The notes below the pieces were generated by a model. The model was not told where the DNA came from, ran no database searches, and saw only the letters and a program-made list of their open reading frames with translations. From Burkholderiales bacterium (GTDB taxonomy: Bacteria; Pseudomonadota; Gammaproteobacteria; Burkholderiales; SG8-41): DNA of 64,000 bases. Positions within the stretch are counted from its first letter, which is position 1. Every line of letters begins with the position of its first letter. A program made the translations under genes and the position numbers. The stretch is taken from NCBI GenBank assembly GCA_030684405.1, contig JAUXYA010000034.1, positions 62,001 through 126,000 on the forward strand, given 5' to 3'. Of the stretch, positions 18,159-26,900 are shown piece after piece.

Positions 18159-20714
18159 ATGTCACGTCGCATCCTCGTCACCTCCGCGCTGCCGTATGCG
18201 AACGGCGCCATCCACCTCGGCCACCTGGTCGAGTACATCCAGACCGATATCTGGGTGCGTTTCCAGCGCATGCAGGGCCACGAAGTGCACTATGTCTGCG
18301 CCGACGACACCCACGGCACGCCGGTGATGCTGCGCGCGGATGCCGAGGGCATCACGCCGGAAAAGCTGATCGAACGCGTGTGGAAAGAACACAAGCGCGA
18401 CTTCGACAGTTTCGGCGTTGACTTCGACAATTACTACAGCACCAATTCGCCCGAGAACCGGGCGCTGTGCGAAGAAATCTACGGCGCGCTGAAGGCGCGA
18501 GATCTGATTGCCGTGCGCTCGGTCGAGCAGTTCTACGATCCGGTCAAGGCGATGTTCCTGCCGGATCGCTACATCAAGGGCGAATGCCCTAAATGTGGCG
18601 CCAAGGACCAGTACGGTGATTCCTGCGAAGCCTGCGGCGCCACCTACGCGCCGGTCGACCTGAAAAATCCCTATTCCACGGTCTCCGGCGCTGCACCGGT
18701 GCGCAAGGCTTCAGAGCATTACTTCTTCAGACTCTCCGATACGCGCTGCGAGACTTTCCTGCGTGACTTCACCCAGAACGCCGACCGCCTGCAGCCCGAG
18801 GCCGCCAACAAGATGAAGGAATGGCTGGGCAAACCCGGTGAAGCGAAGCTCTCGGACTGGGACATTTCGCGCGACGCGCCCTACTTCGGCTTCGCGATCC
18901 CCGGCACTGACGGCAAGAAGTTCTTCTACGTCTGGCTCGACGCGCCGGTCGGTTATTTCGGCAGTTTCACCCACCACGTTCGCAGCAAGAATCTGGACGA
19001 TAAGCTGCTGCAGGATTTTCTGCGCCCCGGCAGCGACACCGAGCTGGTGCACTTCATCGGCAAGGACATCCTCTACTTCCACGCCCTGTTCTGGGCGGGG
19101 TTGCTGCAGCACGCCGGCTTCCGCACGCCAACGAAGATATTCGCCCATGGCTTCCTGACCGTGAACGGCGAGAAGATGTCCAAGTCGCGCGGCACCTTCA
19201 TCACCGCCGAGAGCTATATCCAGCAGGGGCTGAACCCGGAATGGCTGCGTTATTACTACGCCGCCAAGCTGAACTCGACGATGGAGGACATCGACCTCAG
19301 CCTCGATGACTTCGTCGCACGGGTGAACAGTGATCTGGTTGGAAAATTTATCAATATTCTCAGCCGTGCCAGTGGCTTCATCACAAAGCACTTCGACGGC
19401 CGCTTGCTTGAGCCCCAGCCAGACGTAAACGGACAAGAAGTACAGTGGGCCGCAACCTTCAGAGCAATTGCCGCCGCCGAAGAGGCGAAAGTGGCTTTCG
19501 AAGAACGCGAATATGGCAAAGCTGTCCGGGCCATCATGCGCCACGCCGATCGGATAAACGAGCTTTTTGACGCCGCAAAGCCGTGGGAGCTGGCAAAGAA
19601 AATTCCCGGCGACGACAAAGCCAAGGCTGAACTCCACAGCAAATGCAGTGATTGCATCGCTGCGTTCAAAATCCTGACTTATGCCCTGTCACCCATTCTG
19701 CCGATAACGACCGAACGCATCGCCAAACTTCTTAATCTGCCTCTTCCTTTAAAGTGGTCTGACATCGATACTCCTTGCACCAAAATTCAGCCCTACCAGC
19801 ACCTGATGGCCCGCGTCGACCCCAAACAAATCGAAGCTTTGGTCGCCGCCAACAAAGAAAGCTTCAAACCCGCCTCCCCTCTCCCCCCGGGAGAGGGGTC
19901 GGGGGTGAGGGAACAGCGCAATCCGTCCCGACAAGCCGTCACAAAAAAAACGCCACTGCCCGATGATCTGCTGAACTTCGCCCGCCAGCTCCGCCACGAA
20001 CAAACCGATGCAGAACAGCTGATCTGGGCTTTGCTGCGCAATCGCCGGCTGGCAGACCGCAAATTCCGCAGGCAGCACCCGGTCTCGCTCGGCAATGCCA
20101 ACTACATCCTTGATTTCTACTGCGACGAACTGAAACTGGCCGTCGAACTGGACGGCTCGCAACATCAGGAAGAAAAAGTAAAAGACGACATCCGGACTGA
20201 GGCATTGCAGAAAGCCGGCATTTCCACAATCCGTTTTTGGAATAATGAAATACTTCAGCAAACAGACGCAGTACTGGAGAAACTCTGGAACACGATCATG
20301 GAAAAATCTATTGCAGCATCGTTGCCATCCCCCCTCACCCCCGGCCCCTCTCCCGGGGGGAGAGGGGAGACATCTGGCGCTGATGCGCTGATTTCGATCG
20401 ACGATTTCACCAAGATTGACCTCCGCGTCGCCAGAATCGCCAATGCCGAACACGTCGAAGGCGCCGACAAGCTTTTGCGTTTGACGCTCGACGTCGGCAG
20501 CCTTGGCACGAAACAGGTCTTCGCCGGCATCAAGGCGGCTTACGATCCGGCAGCGCTGACCGGCCGGCTGACAGTGATGGTCGCCAACCTCGCGCCGCGC
20601 AAGATGAAATTCGGCATGTCCGAGGGCATGGTGCTCGCCGCCAGCGGCGAAGCGCCGGGCCTCTACCTGCTGTCGCCCGATTCCGGCGCACAGCCCGGCA
20701 TGCGCATCAAGTAG
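18159..20714 (+). CDS. metG: Methionyl-tRNA synthetase with an in-frame inserted DUF559 nuclease domain
   Basis: Class I MetRS, 851 aa. The catalytic core is complete: HLGH at 19-22, the Zn-binding CPKC and CEAC pairs (about 145-170), and KMSKS at 339-343. The anticodon-binding domain runs to about residue 560 and the C-terminal Trbp111-like tRNA-binding/dimer domain begins at [15 protein letters not shown] (about 743). Between them, residues about 573-737 do not belong to MetRS: repeat-encoded peptide ([13 protein letters not shown]), a DUF559 nuclease domain (about 595-717), and repeat-encoded peptide ([13 protein letters not shown]). Removing them leaves about 686 aa, the normal length. 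There is no stop or frame change, so a fusion protein is predicted. Composition drops in the insert (23 of 60 G+C at 20221-20280 against 39 of 60 at 20581-20640); it is also low just before it (28 of 60 at 19741-19800). Confidence 0.95.
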   Translation: MSRRILVTSALPYANGAIHLGHLVEYIQTDIWVRFQRMQGHEVHYVCADDTHGTPVMLRADAEGITPEKLIERVWKEHKRDFDSFGVDFDNYYSTNSPENRALCEEIYGALKARDLIAVRSVEQFYDPVKAMFLPDRYIKGECPKCGAKDQYGDSCEACGATYAPVDLKNPYSTVSGAAPVRKASEHYFFRLSDTRCETFLRDFTQNADRLQPEAANKMKEWLGKPGEAKLSDWDISRDAPYFGFAIPGTDGKKFFYVWLDAPVGYFGSFTHHVRSKNLDDKLLQDFLRPGSDTELVHFIGKDILYFHALFWAGLLQHAGFRTPTKIFAHGFLTVNGEKMSKSRGTFITAESYIQQGLNPEWLRYYYAAKLNSTMEDIDLSLDDFVARVNSDLVGKFINILSRASGFITKHFDGRLLEPQPDVNGQEVQWAATFRAIAAAEEAKVAFEEREYGKAVRAIMRHADRINELFDAAKPWELAKKIPGDDKAKAELHSKCSDCIAAFKILTYALSPILPITTERIAKLLNLPLPLKWSDIDTPCTKIQPYQHLMARVDPKQIEALVAANKESFKPASPLPPGEGSGVREQRNPSRQAVTKKTPLPDDLLNFARQLRHEQTDAEQLIWALLRNRRLADRKFRRQHPVSLGNANYILDFYCDELKLAVELDGSQHQEEKVKDDIRTEALQKAGISTIRFWNNEILQQTDAVLEKLWNTIMEKSIAASLPSPLTPGPSPGGRGETSGADALISIDDFTKIDLRVARIANAEHVEGADKLLRLTLDVGSLGTKQVFAGIKAAYDPAALTGRLTVMVANLAPRKMKFGMSEGMVLAASGEAPGLYLLSPDSGAQPGMRIK
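19874..19911 (-). repeat. 38-bp hairpin repeat, left boundary copy
   Basis: Perfect 10-bp stem CCCCTCTCCC / GGGAGAGGGG (19876-19898, loop CCC) followed by the asymmetric tail ending GGTGAGGG. Its reverse complement equals the right copy except A for G at position 13. It is read through in the metG frame as [13 protein letters not shown]. Confidence 0.93.
20332..20369 (+). repeat. 38-bp hairpin repeat, right boundary copy
   Basis: Tail CCCTCACCCCCGG (20332-20344), stem CCCCTCTCCC / GGGAGAGGGG with loop GGG (20345-20367), then AG. It is inverted relative to the left copy, so the stems lie outermost. It is read in the metG frame as [13 protein letters not shown]. Confidence 0.93.
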
Positions 20715-20747
20715 GACCGCGAGAGACGGCACAACCCGGCGCCCGCC

Positions 20748-21845
20748 ATGAGCAACGGCAACCGCACCTTCATCTGCAGCGTCATCTTCATCGACATCGT
20801 CGAGTATTCGAAGAAGTCGGTGGCCGAACAGCTGCGGATCAAGGAACATTTCAACGCCCTGCTCGCCCGTGCGCTGGCTGACGTGCCGGCCAAGGACCGC
20901 ATCATCCTCGACACCGGCGACGGCGCGGCGATCAGCTTCCTCGGCGACCCGGAGGACGGCCTGTTCCTCGGCCTTGCGCTGCGCGACGCGCTGCGCGAGG
21001 ACAGCACGCTGCAGTTGCGCACCGGCATCAACCTCGGCCCGGTGCGCCTGGTGCGTGACATCAACGGCCAACCCAATATCATCGGCGACGGCATCAACGT
21101 CGCCCAGCGCATCATGAGCTTTGCCGGGGTCAACCAGGTGTTCGTGTCGCGCTCCTACTACGAGGTGGTCTCTGCTCTGTCGCCCGACTACGCGCTGCTG
21201 TTCGCCTTTGAGGGCTCGCGCACCGACAAGCATGTGCGCGAGCACGAGGTCTACGCACTGGGCGGCGCGCTGGCGCCGCCACGGACACCACGGCGCGCGC
21301 CCGGCGCAGCGGCAGCGCATGCGGCGGCTGCGCTCGACCGGGTCACCCATGCCGCCCACTTCGCACGCGCCCAGGTCATGCGCCGCCCGCCGCTGGCGAC
21401 CGCTCTGGCAGTGGCGCTGATCCTGCTCGTCGCCCTCGGCCTGCGGCTCGTACTCAAGGATATCGAGGCCTACGAAAAAAGACAGGCAGAACTCGCCGAA
21501 GCGACGGTCATCATGCCGCGCCCACTACCGGTGCGGCCACAGGCCGCCGAGAAGCCACCTGCACCGGTCGTCGAGGCCCCTCGCGCGCCTGCAACCAGTG
21601 CAGCACGCAAGCCTGTCGTGGTCCAGGAAGAAGCCGCCACCGGGAGCCTGCGCCTCGCGGTGCTGCCCTGGGGCGAGATCTTCATCAACGGCAACAAGTA
21701 CGGCGTCTCGCCGCCACTGCGCGACATCGCGCTGAAACCCGGCATCTACAAGGTCGAGGTCCGCAATCCGGGCTTTGCTTCTTACCTGCAGGTGGTGGAT
21801 GTCCAGTCCGGTGAAGAGATTAGAATCCGGCATCGGTTCCGTTAG
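20748..21845 (+). CDS. Membrane protein with N-terminal class III cyclase-homology domain and C-terminal PEGA-like domain
   Basis: 365 aa. Residues 8-170 form a cyclase homology domain: FIDIVEYSKKS with metal Asp16, DTGDGAAISF with metal Asp58, and GDGINVAQRI with the transition-state Asn117 and Arg121. The base-recognition positions appear changed (no Lys before the GD motif; Asn at 110), so the nucleotide, or activity itself, is uncertain. A membrane helix follows (about 214-236), then a Pro/Ala-rich linker and a PEGA-like beta domain (about 297-364, ending EIRIRHRFR). The cyclase domain would be cytoplasmic and the PEGA part periplasmic. It is the first of a tight series: a lipoprotein gene starts 10 bp on and a kinase 14 bp after that. 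Confidence 0.8.
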   Translation: MSNGNRTFICSVIFIDIVEYSKKSVAEQLRIKEHFNALLARALADVPAKDRIILDTGDGAAISFLGDPEDGLFLGLALRDALREDSTLQLRTGINLGPVRLVRDINGQPNIIGDGINVAQRIMSFAGVNQVFVSRSYYEVVSALSPDYALLFAFEGSRTDKHVREHEVYALGGALAPPRTPRRAPGAAAAHAAAALDRVTHAAHFARAQVMRRPPLATALAVALILLVALGLRLVLKDIEAYEKRQAELAEATVIMPRPLPVRPQAAEKPPAPVVEAPRAPATSAARKPVVVQEEAATGSLRLAVLPWGEIFINGNKYGVSPPLRDIALKPGIYKVEVRNPGFASYLQVVDVQSGEEIRIRHRFR

Positions 21846-21854
21846 GGGGAGGCC

Positions 21855-22283
21855 ATGCGTCTGATCCATATATTGCTGCTGCTCGCGCCGCTGCTCGCCG
21901 GCTGCGAAACGGTGCAGAAAGGCGTCAAGAGCGTCACCGACGCCCTCGACTTCGACAAGGAGCGCGCGAAAGCGCAGGAAACCCAGCTGCCGAGCGCGGA
22001 ATCCCGCCTCAAGACAGGCATCACCCAGTATGAGGACGGCAGTTACGCGCAGGCCCAGCGTTCACTGCAATCCGCGCTGGCTAGCGGACTCACCTCGCGC
22101 ACCGACCAGGCACAGGCCTACAAGTACCTCGCCTTCATTTACTGCGTCACTGACCGCACCGCACAGTGTCGTCAGGAATTCAACAATGCCTTCAGCGCCG
22201 ATCCCAAGTTCGCGCTGACCGCCGCAGAAGCCGGCCACCCGACATGGGGCCCGATTTTCCGCAGTGTCGCCCGCGGTCGCTGA
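21855..22283 (+). CDS. TPR-like outer-membrane lipoprotein (TssQ-like)
   Basis: A 142-aa lipoprotein with the signal MRLIHILLLLAPLLAGC (lipobox LAGC, Cys17). The mature part has a helical pattern resembling tetratricopeptide repeats (YEDGSYAQAQRSLQSAL; QAYKYLAFIYCVTDRTAQC; NNAFSADPKFALTAAEAGHP). Its size and layout recall small TPR lipoproteins annotated as TssQ-like in Burkholderiales, but no type VI secretion genes are present here. Tight spacing to the cyclase-PEGA gene before it and the kinase after it suggests one signalling operon. The function is otherwise unknown. A GGGGGAGG ribosome site spans the gap. Confidence 0.75.
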   Translation: MRLIHILLLLAPLLAGCETVQKGVKSVTDALDFDKERAKAQETQLPSAESRLKTGITQYEDGSYAQAQRSLQSALASGLTSRTDQAQAYKYLAFIYCVTDRTAQCRQEFNNAFSADPKFALTAAEAGHPTWGPIFRSVARGR

Positions 22284-22296
22284 ACCCGGAAACACC

Positions 22297-23535
22297 ATGG
22301 ACCAGCCCGCCAGAATCGGCCGCTACGACGTCACCGCGGAAATCGGCCGGGGCGCGATGGGTGTGGTGTATCGCGCGGTTGATCCGATGCTCGAACGCAC
22401 GGTGGCGATCAAGACCATCAATATGGCGCTCGACCCGGGCGAGATGGAGCACTACGAAAAACGCTTCACCATTGAGGCGCGCGCCGCCGGCGGCCTGAAC
22501 CACCCCAACATCGTCATCATCCATGACATCGGCCGCAGCGGTGACCTCGCCTACATGGCGATGGAATTCCTTGAAGGCCGCGAGCTGCGCGACCTGATCA
22601 TCGGCCGCGAACTCGCCCCGGACCGCGCGCTGGACATTGCCGCGCTGGTCGCCGACGGCCTCGCCTACGCCCATGAGCACGGCGTTGTCCACCGCGACAT
22701 CAAGCCGGCCAACATCATGATTCTGCGCGACGGCCGGGTGAAGATCACCGATTTCGGCATTGCCCGCATGCGCACCGCTGACGTGCGGACTCAGACCGGG
22801 GTCGTGCTCGGTTCGCCGCGCTATCTCTCGCCGGAGCAGGTTCTGGGCAAGCGCTCTGACGGTCGCGCCGATATTTTTTCTCTGGGCGTGATCATTTACG
22901 AGATGGTCGCCGGACAGACGCCCTTCAACGGCGTCGACGTCAACTCGCTGATGTTCCAGATCGTCAATTTCATGCCGCCCCCGCCGAGCTCGGTCAACCC
23001 GTCTCTGCCGCCGATGCTCGATCTGATCATCGCCAAGGCGCTGGCCAAATCCGCTGACGACCGCTACGCGAACATCGCCGAGCTCGCCGCCGACCTGCGC
23101 ACCTGCCGCGCGCAGGGACTGTCCGCCACGATCCCGGCGCCCCAGCCCGCAGCGCCGCAAATGACGCCGGAATCCACCGCCGACCTGTTCATGGACACGC
23201 TGCCCTCGTCACGTGCCGGCGATGCCGGCCACGCGCCGTCCGCTGACACCCTGCCGGCCCGCGGCCTCTCGCGGGACTTCAATTCGATGGCAGCAACCAT
23301 GCGGCTTGCCGCGAAGACCGGCGCCATCACCGATCCCGCCAGTTTTGCCGCAGATCTGGGTATCAGCCGCCATGCCATTGACGCTGCAATCCTCAGCGCC
23401 GAAGACGAACCGGAACGCAACTGGGGAGCGACCACGGTCATGCACGCGCCGCCCTGGTCGCAGCGCGACCGCCGCATTTTTCTGGGTGCCACCGGCTGCG
23501 CGCTGGTGCTTGGCGCCGTCATCGTACTGACCTGA
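22297..23535 (+). CDS. Tail-anchored Hanks-type Ser/Thr protein kinase
   Basis: 412 aa. The kinase domain (about 8-270) is complete: glycine loop IGRGAMGVVY, Lys39 in VAIKTIN, catalytic HRDIKPAN (Asp134), DFG at 152-154, and SPEQ in the activation segment. A roughly 100-residue acidic/Ser-Thr-rich linker follows and the protein ends with a single membrane helix (FLGATGCALVLGAVIVLT), so the catalytic part faces the cytoplasm. I chose the ATG at 22297 (MDQPARIGRYDV) over an upstream in-frame start because it follows GGAAA and gives the standard N-terminus. It is probably cotranscribed with the preceding cyclase-homology and lipoprotein genes; no PP2C phosphatase or FHA partner is in the window. 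Confidence 0.9.
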   Translation: MDQPARIGRYDVTAEIGRGAMGVVYRAVDPMLERTVAIKTINMALDPGEMEHYEKRFTIEARAAGGLNHPNIVIIHDIGRSGDLAYMAMEFLEGRELRDLIIGRELAPDRALDIAALVADGLAYAHEHGVVHRDIKPANIMILRDGRVKITDFGIARMRTADVRTQTGVVLGSPRYLSPEQVLGKRSDGRADIFSLGVIIYEMVAGQTPFNGVDVNSLMFQIVNFMPPPPSSVNPSLPPMLDLIIAKALAKSADDRYANIAELAADLRTCRAQGLSATIPAPQPAAPQMTPESTADLFMDTLPSSRAGDAGHAPSADTLPARGLSRDFNSMAATMRLAAKTGAITDPASFAADLGISRHAIDAAILSAEDEPERNWGATTVMHAPPWSQRDRRIFLGATGCALVLGAVIVLT

Positions 23536-23544
23536 AGGAGCACC

Positions 23545-24654
23545 ATGCGCATCACCTCTGTGGAAGCCATTGCAGTGGATATTCCTCTGTCGAAGAATTT
23601 CGGCGGATCGACCTACAACGTGCTCAAGCGCTCGACGGTGATTACCCGGTTGCGCACTGACGACGGTCTGGTGAGCAATGTCTACAACGGCGACAACCGT
23701 GCCCACAGCCTTCAAATTGCACAGCTGATAAAAAATGAATTATTCAATAAAATCAATAACTTAAGTATTTTCGAGCGCGAACTGGCCTGGGACCGCATGT
23801 TTGCACTGACGCATACCATCAGCGACCGCAAGCTGTTGCTCGAAGCCATCGCCTGTGTCGACTGCGCGATCTGGGACCTTACTGGTCGTGCGCTGGGCAA
23901 AAGTGTGCGCGAGCTGCTCGGTGCCTACCGCACGGAGCTGCCGCTGATTTCCATCGGCGGTTATTACATGCCGGGCAAGACCCACGCCGACATCGGGCGT
24001 GAAATCGAATCGTACCGCGACGCCGGCATGGCCGGCTGCAAATTCAAGGTCGGTGGCCTGTCGCCGGAAGAAGATGCACAGCGCGTCGCCGTCGCGCGCA
24101 AGGCTGCAGGCGAGGATTTCATCCTCTGCGTCGACGCCAACCGCGGCTGGACCGCGGAGGACGCTATCCGTTTTGCGCGGCTGGTCGAGCCTTACGGCAT
24201 CCGCTGGTTCGAGGAACCTTGCCACTGGTACGATGATGCCGCGCAGATGGCGCGGGTGCGGCAGGCCATCACCATTCCCGTCACCGCGGGGCAAAGCGAA
24301 ATCAGCAGCCATGCCATCCGCCGCCTCGTCGACGCGCGCGCGGTGGACCTTGTCAATTACGACGCCTCCGAAGGCGGCGGCGTCACCGACTGGCTGCGTG
24401 CCGCCGGGCTGTGCCATGCCGCCGGCATTGCCATGGCGCACCACGAAGAAGCGCAGATTGCCAGCCACCTGCTGGCCGCCGTTTCGCACGGCACCTATGC
24501 CGAGTGTTTTGCCGATCCGGCGCGCGATCCCGTGTGGCAGTTGATGTGGGTCAACCGGCCGCCGATTCGCGATGGCATGATGCAGGTCGCCAGCGGGCAT
24601 GGTTTCGGCATCGAACTCGACGAAAAAATGATCCAGAAATACCGTACCAACTGA
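23545..24654 (+). CDS. Mandelate racemase / muconate lactonizing enzyme family protein
   Basis: A 369-aa enolase-superfamily enzyme (capping domain 1-125, TIM barrel to about 350). Catalytic candidates: Lys166 and Lys168 in CKFKVG; metal ligands Asp197 (VDANRGW), Glu223 or Glu224 (WFEEP) and Glu252 (GQSEIS); and a His pair 299-300 (MAHHEE). The Lys-x-Lys plus His set points to the mandelate racemase subgroup (acid-sugar or hydroxy-acid dehydratase/racemase); the substrate is unknown. It starts 9 bp after the kinase stop, with GGAG before the ATG. Residues 62-76 (IKNELFNKINNLSIF) are encoded by a conspicuously AT-rich patch unlike the rest of the gene. Confidence 0.88.
   Translation: MRITSVEAIAVDIPLSKNFGGSTYNVLKRSTVITRLRTDDGLVSNVYNGDNRAHSLQIAQLIKNELFNKINNLSIFERELAWDRMFALTHTISDRKLLLEAIACVDCAIWDLTGRALGKSVRELLGAYRTELPLISIGGYYMPGKTHADIGREIESYRDAGMAGCKFKVGGLSPEEDAQRVAVARKAAGEDFILCVDANRGWTAEDAIRFARLVEPYGIRWFEEPCHWYDDAAQMARVRQAITIPVTAGQSEISSHAIRRLVDARAVDLVNYDASEGGGVTDWLRAAGLCHAAGIAMAHHEEAQIASHLLAAVSHGTYAECFADPARDPVWQLMWVNRPPIRDGMMQVASGHGFGIELDEKMIQKYRTN
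23746..23763 (+). repeat. AT-rich 18-bp dispersed motif, copy 4 (intragenic)
   Basis: AATAAAATCAATAACTTA inside the enolase-superfamily gene, coding Asn68 to Leu73 (NKINNL). The copy in the binding-protein gene (41389) matches at 15 of 18 bases and is in the same reading frame (IKNNKL). Confidence 0.5.
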
Positions 24655-24676
24655 TCCGGGCGCCGCACCACTGACA

Positions 24677-26320
24677 ATGCCCGCACTGCCCCGTTTCCGT
24701 CCGCGCCTGTTCGAAATATACGGTGAGTACAACGTCGCGCGTCTGCGCGCCGACGTGCTGGCCGGCATCACCGTCGGCATACTTGCGCTGCCGCTGGCCA
24801 TCGCCTTCGCCATCGCCTCCGGCATGACGCCGGAGTCCGGCATCTACACCGCGATCATTGCTGGCTTCATCATCTCCGCCTTCGGCGGCTCGCGAGTGCA
24901 GATCGGCGGCCCCACCGGCGCCTTCATCGTCATCGTCTATGGCATCGTCGTCCAGTACGGCGTCGCCAACCTGCTGATCTGCACGCTGATGGCGGGCGTG
25001 ATGCTGCTGGCAATGGGGCTGCTGCGCATGGGCAGCTGGATCCGCTTCATCCCCGTGTCGGTGATCAGCGGCTTCACCAAAGGCATCGCAGTGCTGATCC
25101 TGCTGTCGCAGTTCAAGGACTTCCTCGGCCTGCAGACCAGCCAATTGCCGGCGGAATTTTTTGCGCAGATCACGGTACTGTGGAATGCACTGCACACGAT
25201 CAACTGGGTCGCCGTCGGGCTCAGCATGGCCTGCCTGCTGCTGATCGTGTTCTGGCCGAAGCGCTGGAGCCTGCTGCCGAGCCCCATCGTCGCGCTGGTT
25301 TTCGGCACTCTGGCTGCAACGCTGTTCAACCTGCCGGTGGAAACCATAGGCTCCAAGTTTGGCGGCATTCCGCAAACCCTGCCGTCCTTCGCGCTGCCCG
25401 AGCTGTCGCTGGACAAGGTGCGCCACCTGATCGCGCCGGCGATCGCCATCGCGCTGCTCGGCGCCATCGAATCGCTGCTTTCGGCGACTGTCGCCGACAA
25501 CATGATCGACGATCGCCATGATCCCAATCAGGAACTGATGGCCCAGGGCCTTGCCAACATCGCCGCACCGCTGTTCGGCGGCTTCTGCGCCACCGGCGCC
25601 ATCGCCCGCACCAGCACCAACGTGCGCATGGGCGCTTTCGGCCCGGTGTCTGGCATTGTCCACGCGGCTACGCTGCTGGTAGTGATTCTTGTCGCAGCGC
25701 CGCTCGCGAAACACGTGCCGCTCGCCGCCCTGTCGGCAATCCTTGTCGTCGTCGCCTGGAAAATGGGCGAATGGAGTGACTTCCGCGAGATGCGCCGCTA
25801 CACCATGAACTACCGCGCGGTCCTGCTCGCCACCTTCGTACTGACCGTGGTCTTCGATCTGGTCGTGGCCGTGGAAGTCGGTCTGGTGATGGCAGCGGTG
25901 CTGTTCATCACCCGCATCTCGTCGCTGACCGGCATCGTCGACGATGGTCCGGACACCATCTCCGGCAACCGCGTGCGTGCCTACGAGATGTTCGGCTCGC
26001 TGTTTTTTGGCTCGGCCAACAAGCTCGAACCGCTGCTCGCACACGCAGATCCCGGCGACCCCTGCCGCATCCTGGTCCTCGACATTCAGAGAACCATCAA
26101 TATCGACACCACCGGGCTGGACATCCTCGAATCACTGCGCCGCAAGATGAAGAAGAATGGAAAGGCGCTGGTCATCACCGGCGCCGGCACCCAGCCGCTG
26201 TCGCTGTTCACACGCTCCGGATTCGCGGACAGGCTGGGCGCGGACAACCTGTTTCCGCACCGCTCGGCCGGCATCGCACATGCCCGCGGTCTTGCGGGCG
26301 GTGCGCGACGACCGGATTAG
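24677..26320 (+). CDS. SulP family anion transporter with STAS domain
   Basis: A 547-aa inner-membrane transporter of the SLC26/SulP family. The N-terminus YNVARLRADVLAGITVGILALPLAIAFA is split by the family pattern; SGMTPESGIYTAIIAG and GPTGAFIVIVYG mark the substrate-binding helices. About 12 hydrophobic segments run to residue 415. A cytoplasmic STAS domain (about 435-547) carries LDIQRTINIDTTGLDIL. Substrates in the family include sulfate, bicarbonate and dicarboxylates; the sequence does not decide. The ATG follows the enolase-superfamily gene by 22 bp and the gene converges on the DsrE-like lipoprotein gene. Confidence 0.92.
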   Translation: MPALPRFRPRLFEIYGEYNVARLRADVLAGITVGILALPLAIAFAIASGMTPESGIYTAIIAGFIISAFGGSRVQIGGPTGAFIVIVYGIVVQYGVANLLICTLMAGVMLLAMGLLRMGSWIRFIPVSVISGFTKGIAVLILLSQFKDFLGLQTSQLPAEFFAQITVLWNALHTINWVAVGLSMACLLLIVFWPKRWSLLPSPIVALVFGTLAATLFNLPVETIGSKFGGIPQTLPSFALPELSLDKVRHLIAPAIAIALLGAIESLLSATVADNMIDDRHDPNQELMAQGLANIAAPLFGGFCATGAIARTSTNVRMGAFGPVSGIVHAATLLVVILVAAPLAKHVPLAALSAILVVVAWKMGEWSDFREMRRYTMNYRAVLLATFVLTVVFDLVVAVEVGLVMAAVLFITRISSLTGIVDDGPDTISGNRVRAYEMFGSLFFGSANKLEPLLAHADPGDPCRILVLDIQRTINIDTTGLDILESLRRKMKKNGKALVITGAGTQPLSLFTRSGFADRLGADNLFPHRSAGIAHARGLAGGARRPD

Positions 26321-26341
26321 CGTGCCGGTCGCCGCCGTGGC

Positions 26342-26782
26342 TCAGGGACGCAGGTAGGCGTAACCCTCGCGCTGCTGCAGGCGCGTGATTTCGGCGACGC
26401 CCGAAGGCACAAAGCTCGCTTCCGGGATGAAGCGCGAGCGCGTCAGCTTGCGATTACGCAGCGTGATGTCGCAAACATCGAACTGCACCCCCTTGCCTTT
26501 CAGTTGCTCCACCGAAATGTTGTAGGGATTGCCGTTGGCATCCTTCGCGCCGTCAAACAGGAAATCAACGCCTCCAGCGTGGGTCACGACAACGATTTTT
26601 GCCTGTGGGTTGACCTCGAGATGGTTGCCGATGTTGCGCAGGGCATTGGCCGCCTGGACGTTTGAATCATTGACGTGATAAACCACCTTGTCCTGGGCAA
26701 CATTGGATTTGCCACCGCTTGAAGCACAGCCAGCAGCCAACACGGTCGCTGCGAGCATGACTGCCGCTAGTGATATTTTCAT
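26342..26782 (-). CDS. DsrE-like periplasmic lipoprotein
   Basis: A 146-aa exported protein. The start MKISLAAVMLAATVLAAGC has a lipobox LAAGC (Cys19), and GGAGGAG just upstream favours this ATG over one at 26794. The mature part (KVVYHVNDSNVQAANALRN ... KIVVVTHAGGVDFL ... QFDVCDITLRNRKL) has the DsrE/DsrF-like alpha/beta layout with one conserved Cys in DVCDITL, where the sulfur-transfer members keep their active Cys. Periplasmic DsrE homologues are widespread in betaproteobacteria; the role is unknown. It is convergent with the SulP gene (21 bp), although nothing proves a sulfur link. Confidence 0.78.
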   Translation of the reverse strand: MKISLAAVMLAATVLAAGCASSGGKSNVAQDKVVYHVNDSNVQAANALRNIGNHLEVNPQAKIVVVTHAGGVDFLFDGAKDANGNPYNISVEQLKGKGVQFDVCDITLRNRKLTRSRFIPEASFVPSGVAEITRLQQREGYAYLRP

Positions 26783-26900
26783 AAACTCCTCCAATCACGA
26801 AATCAACAAAAATTATGGTTTTATCGGTTACGAAACAGCGGCATCAGACTACTCCGTGGCCTGCAGCATCGCAACAGCGGCGCAAGCAGGCCAACCGGTC

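Larger units (their letters stand above)
19874..20369 (+). mobile_element. DUF559 nuclease module bounded by inverted hairpin repeats, inside metG
   Basis: A 496-bp unit: left repeat (19874-19911, inverted), nuclease coding part (about 19941-20310), right repeat (20332-20369). The repeats are reverse complements with one mismatch in 38. The encoded domain has the DUF559/Vsr-like pattern: [34 protein letters not shown] (Asp652), [10 protein letters not shown] (Glu663, Asp665, His669) and [12 protein letters not shown], i.e. a plausible PD-(D/E)XK active site. An in-frame GTG (19905) lies 6 bp after GAGAGGGG of the left repeat and could start the nuclease separately; no stop exists before the metG stop. 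No target-site duplication is visible. Mobility is inferred from structure and the solo copies. Confidence 0.75.

Noticed and set aside
19749..21359. A 536-codon minus-strand frame covering the DUF559 insert and the start of the cyclase-homology gene
   Set aside because: The plus strand encodes recognisable domains throughout; the minus frame has no family pattern.
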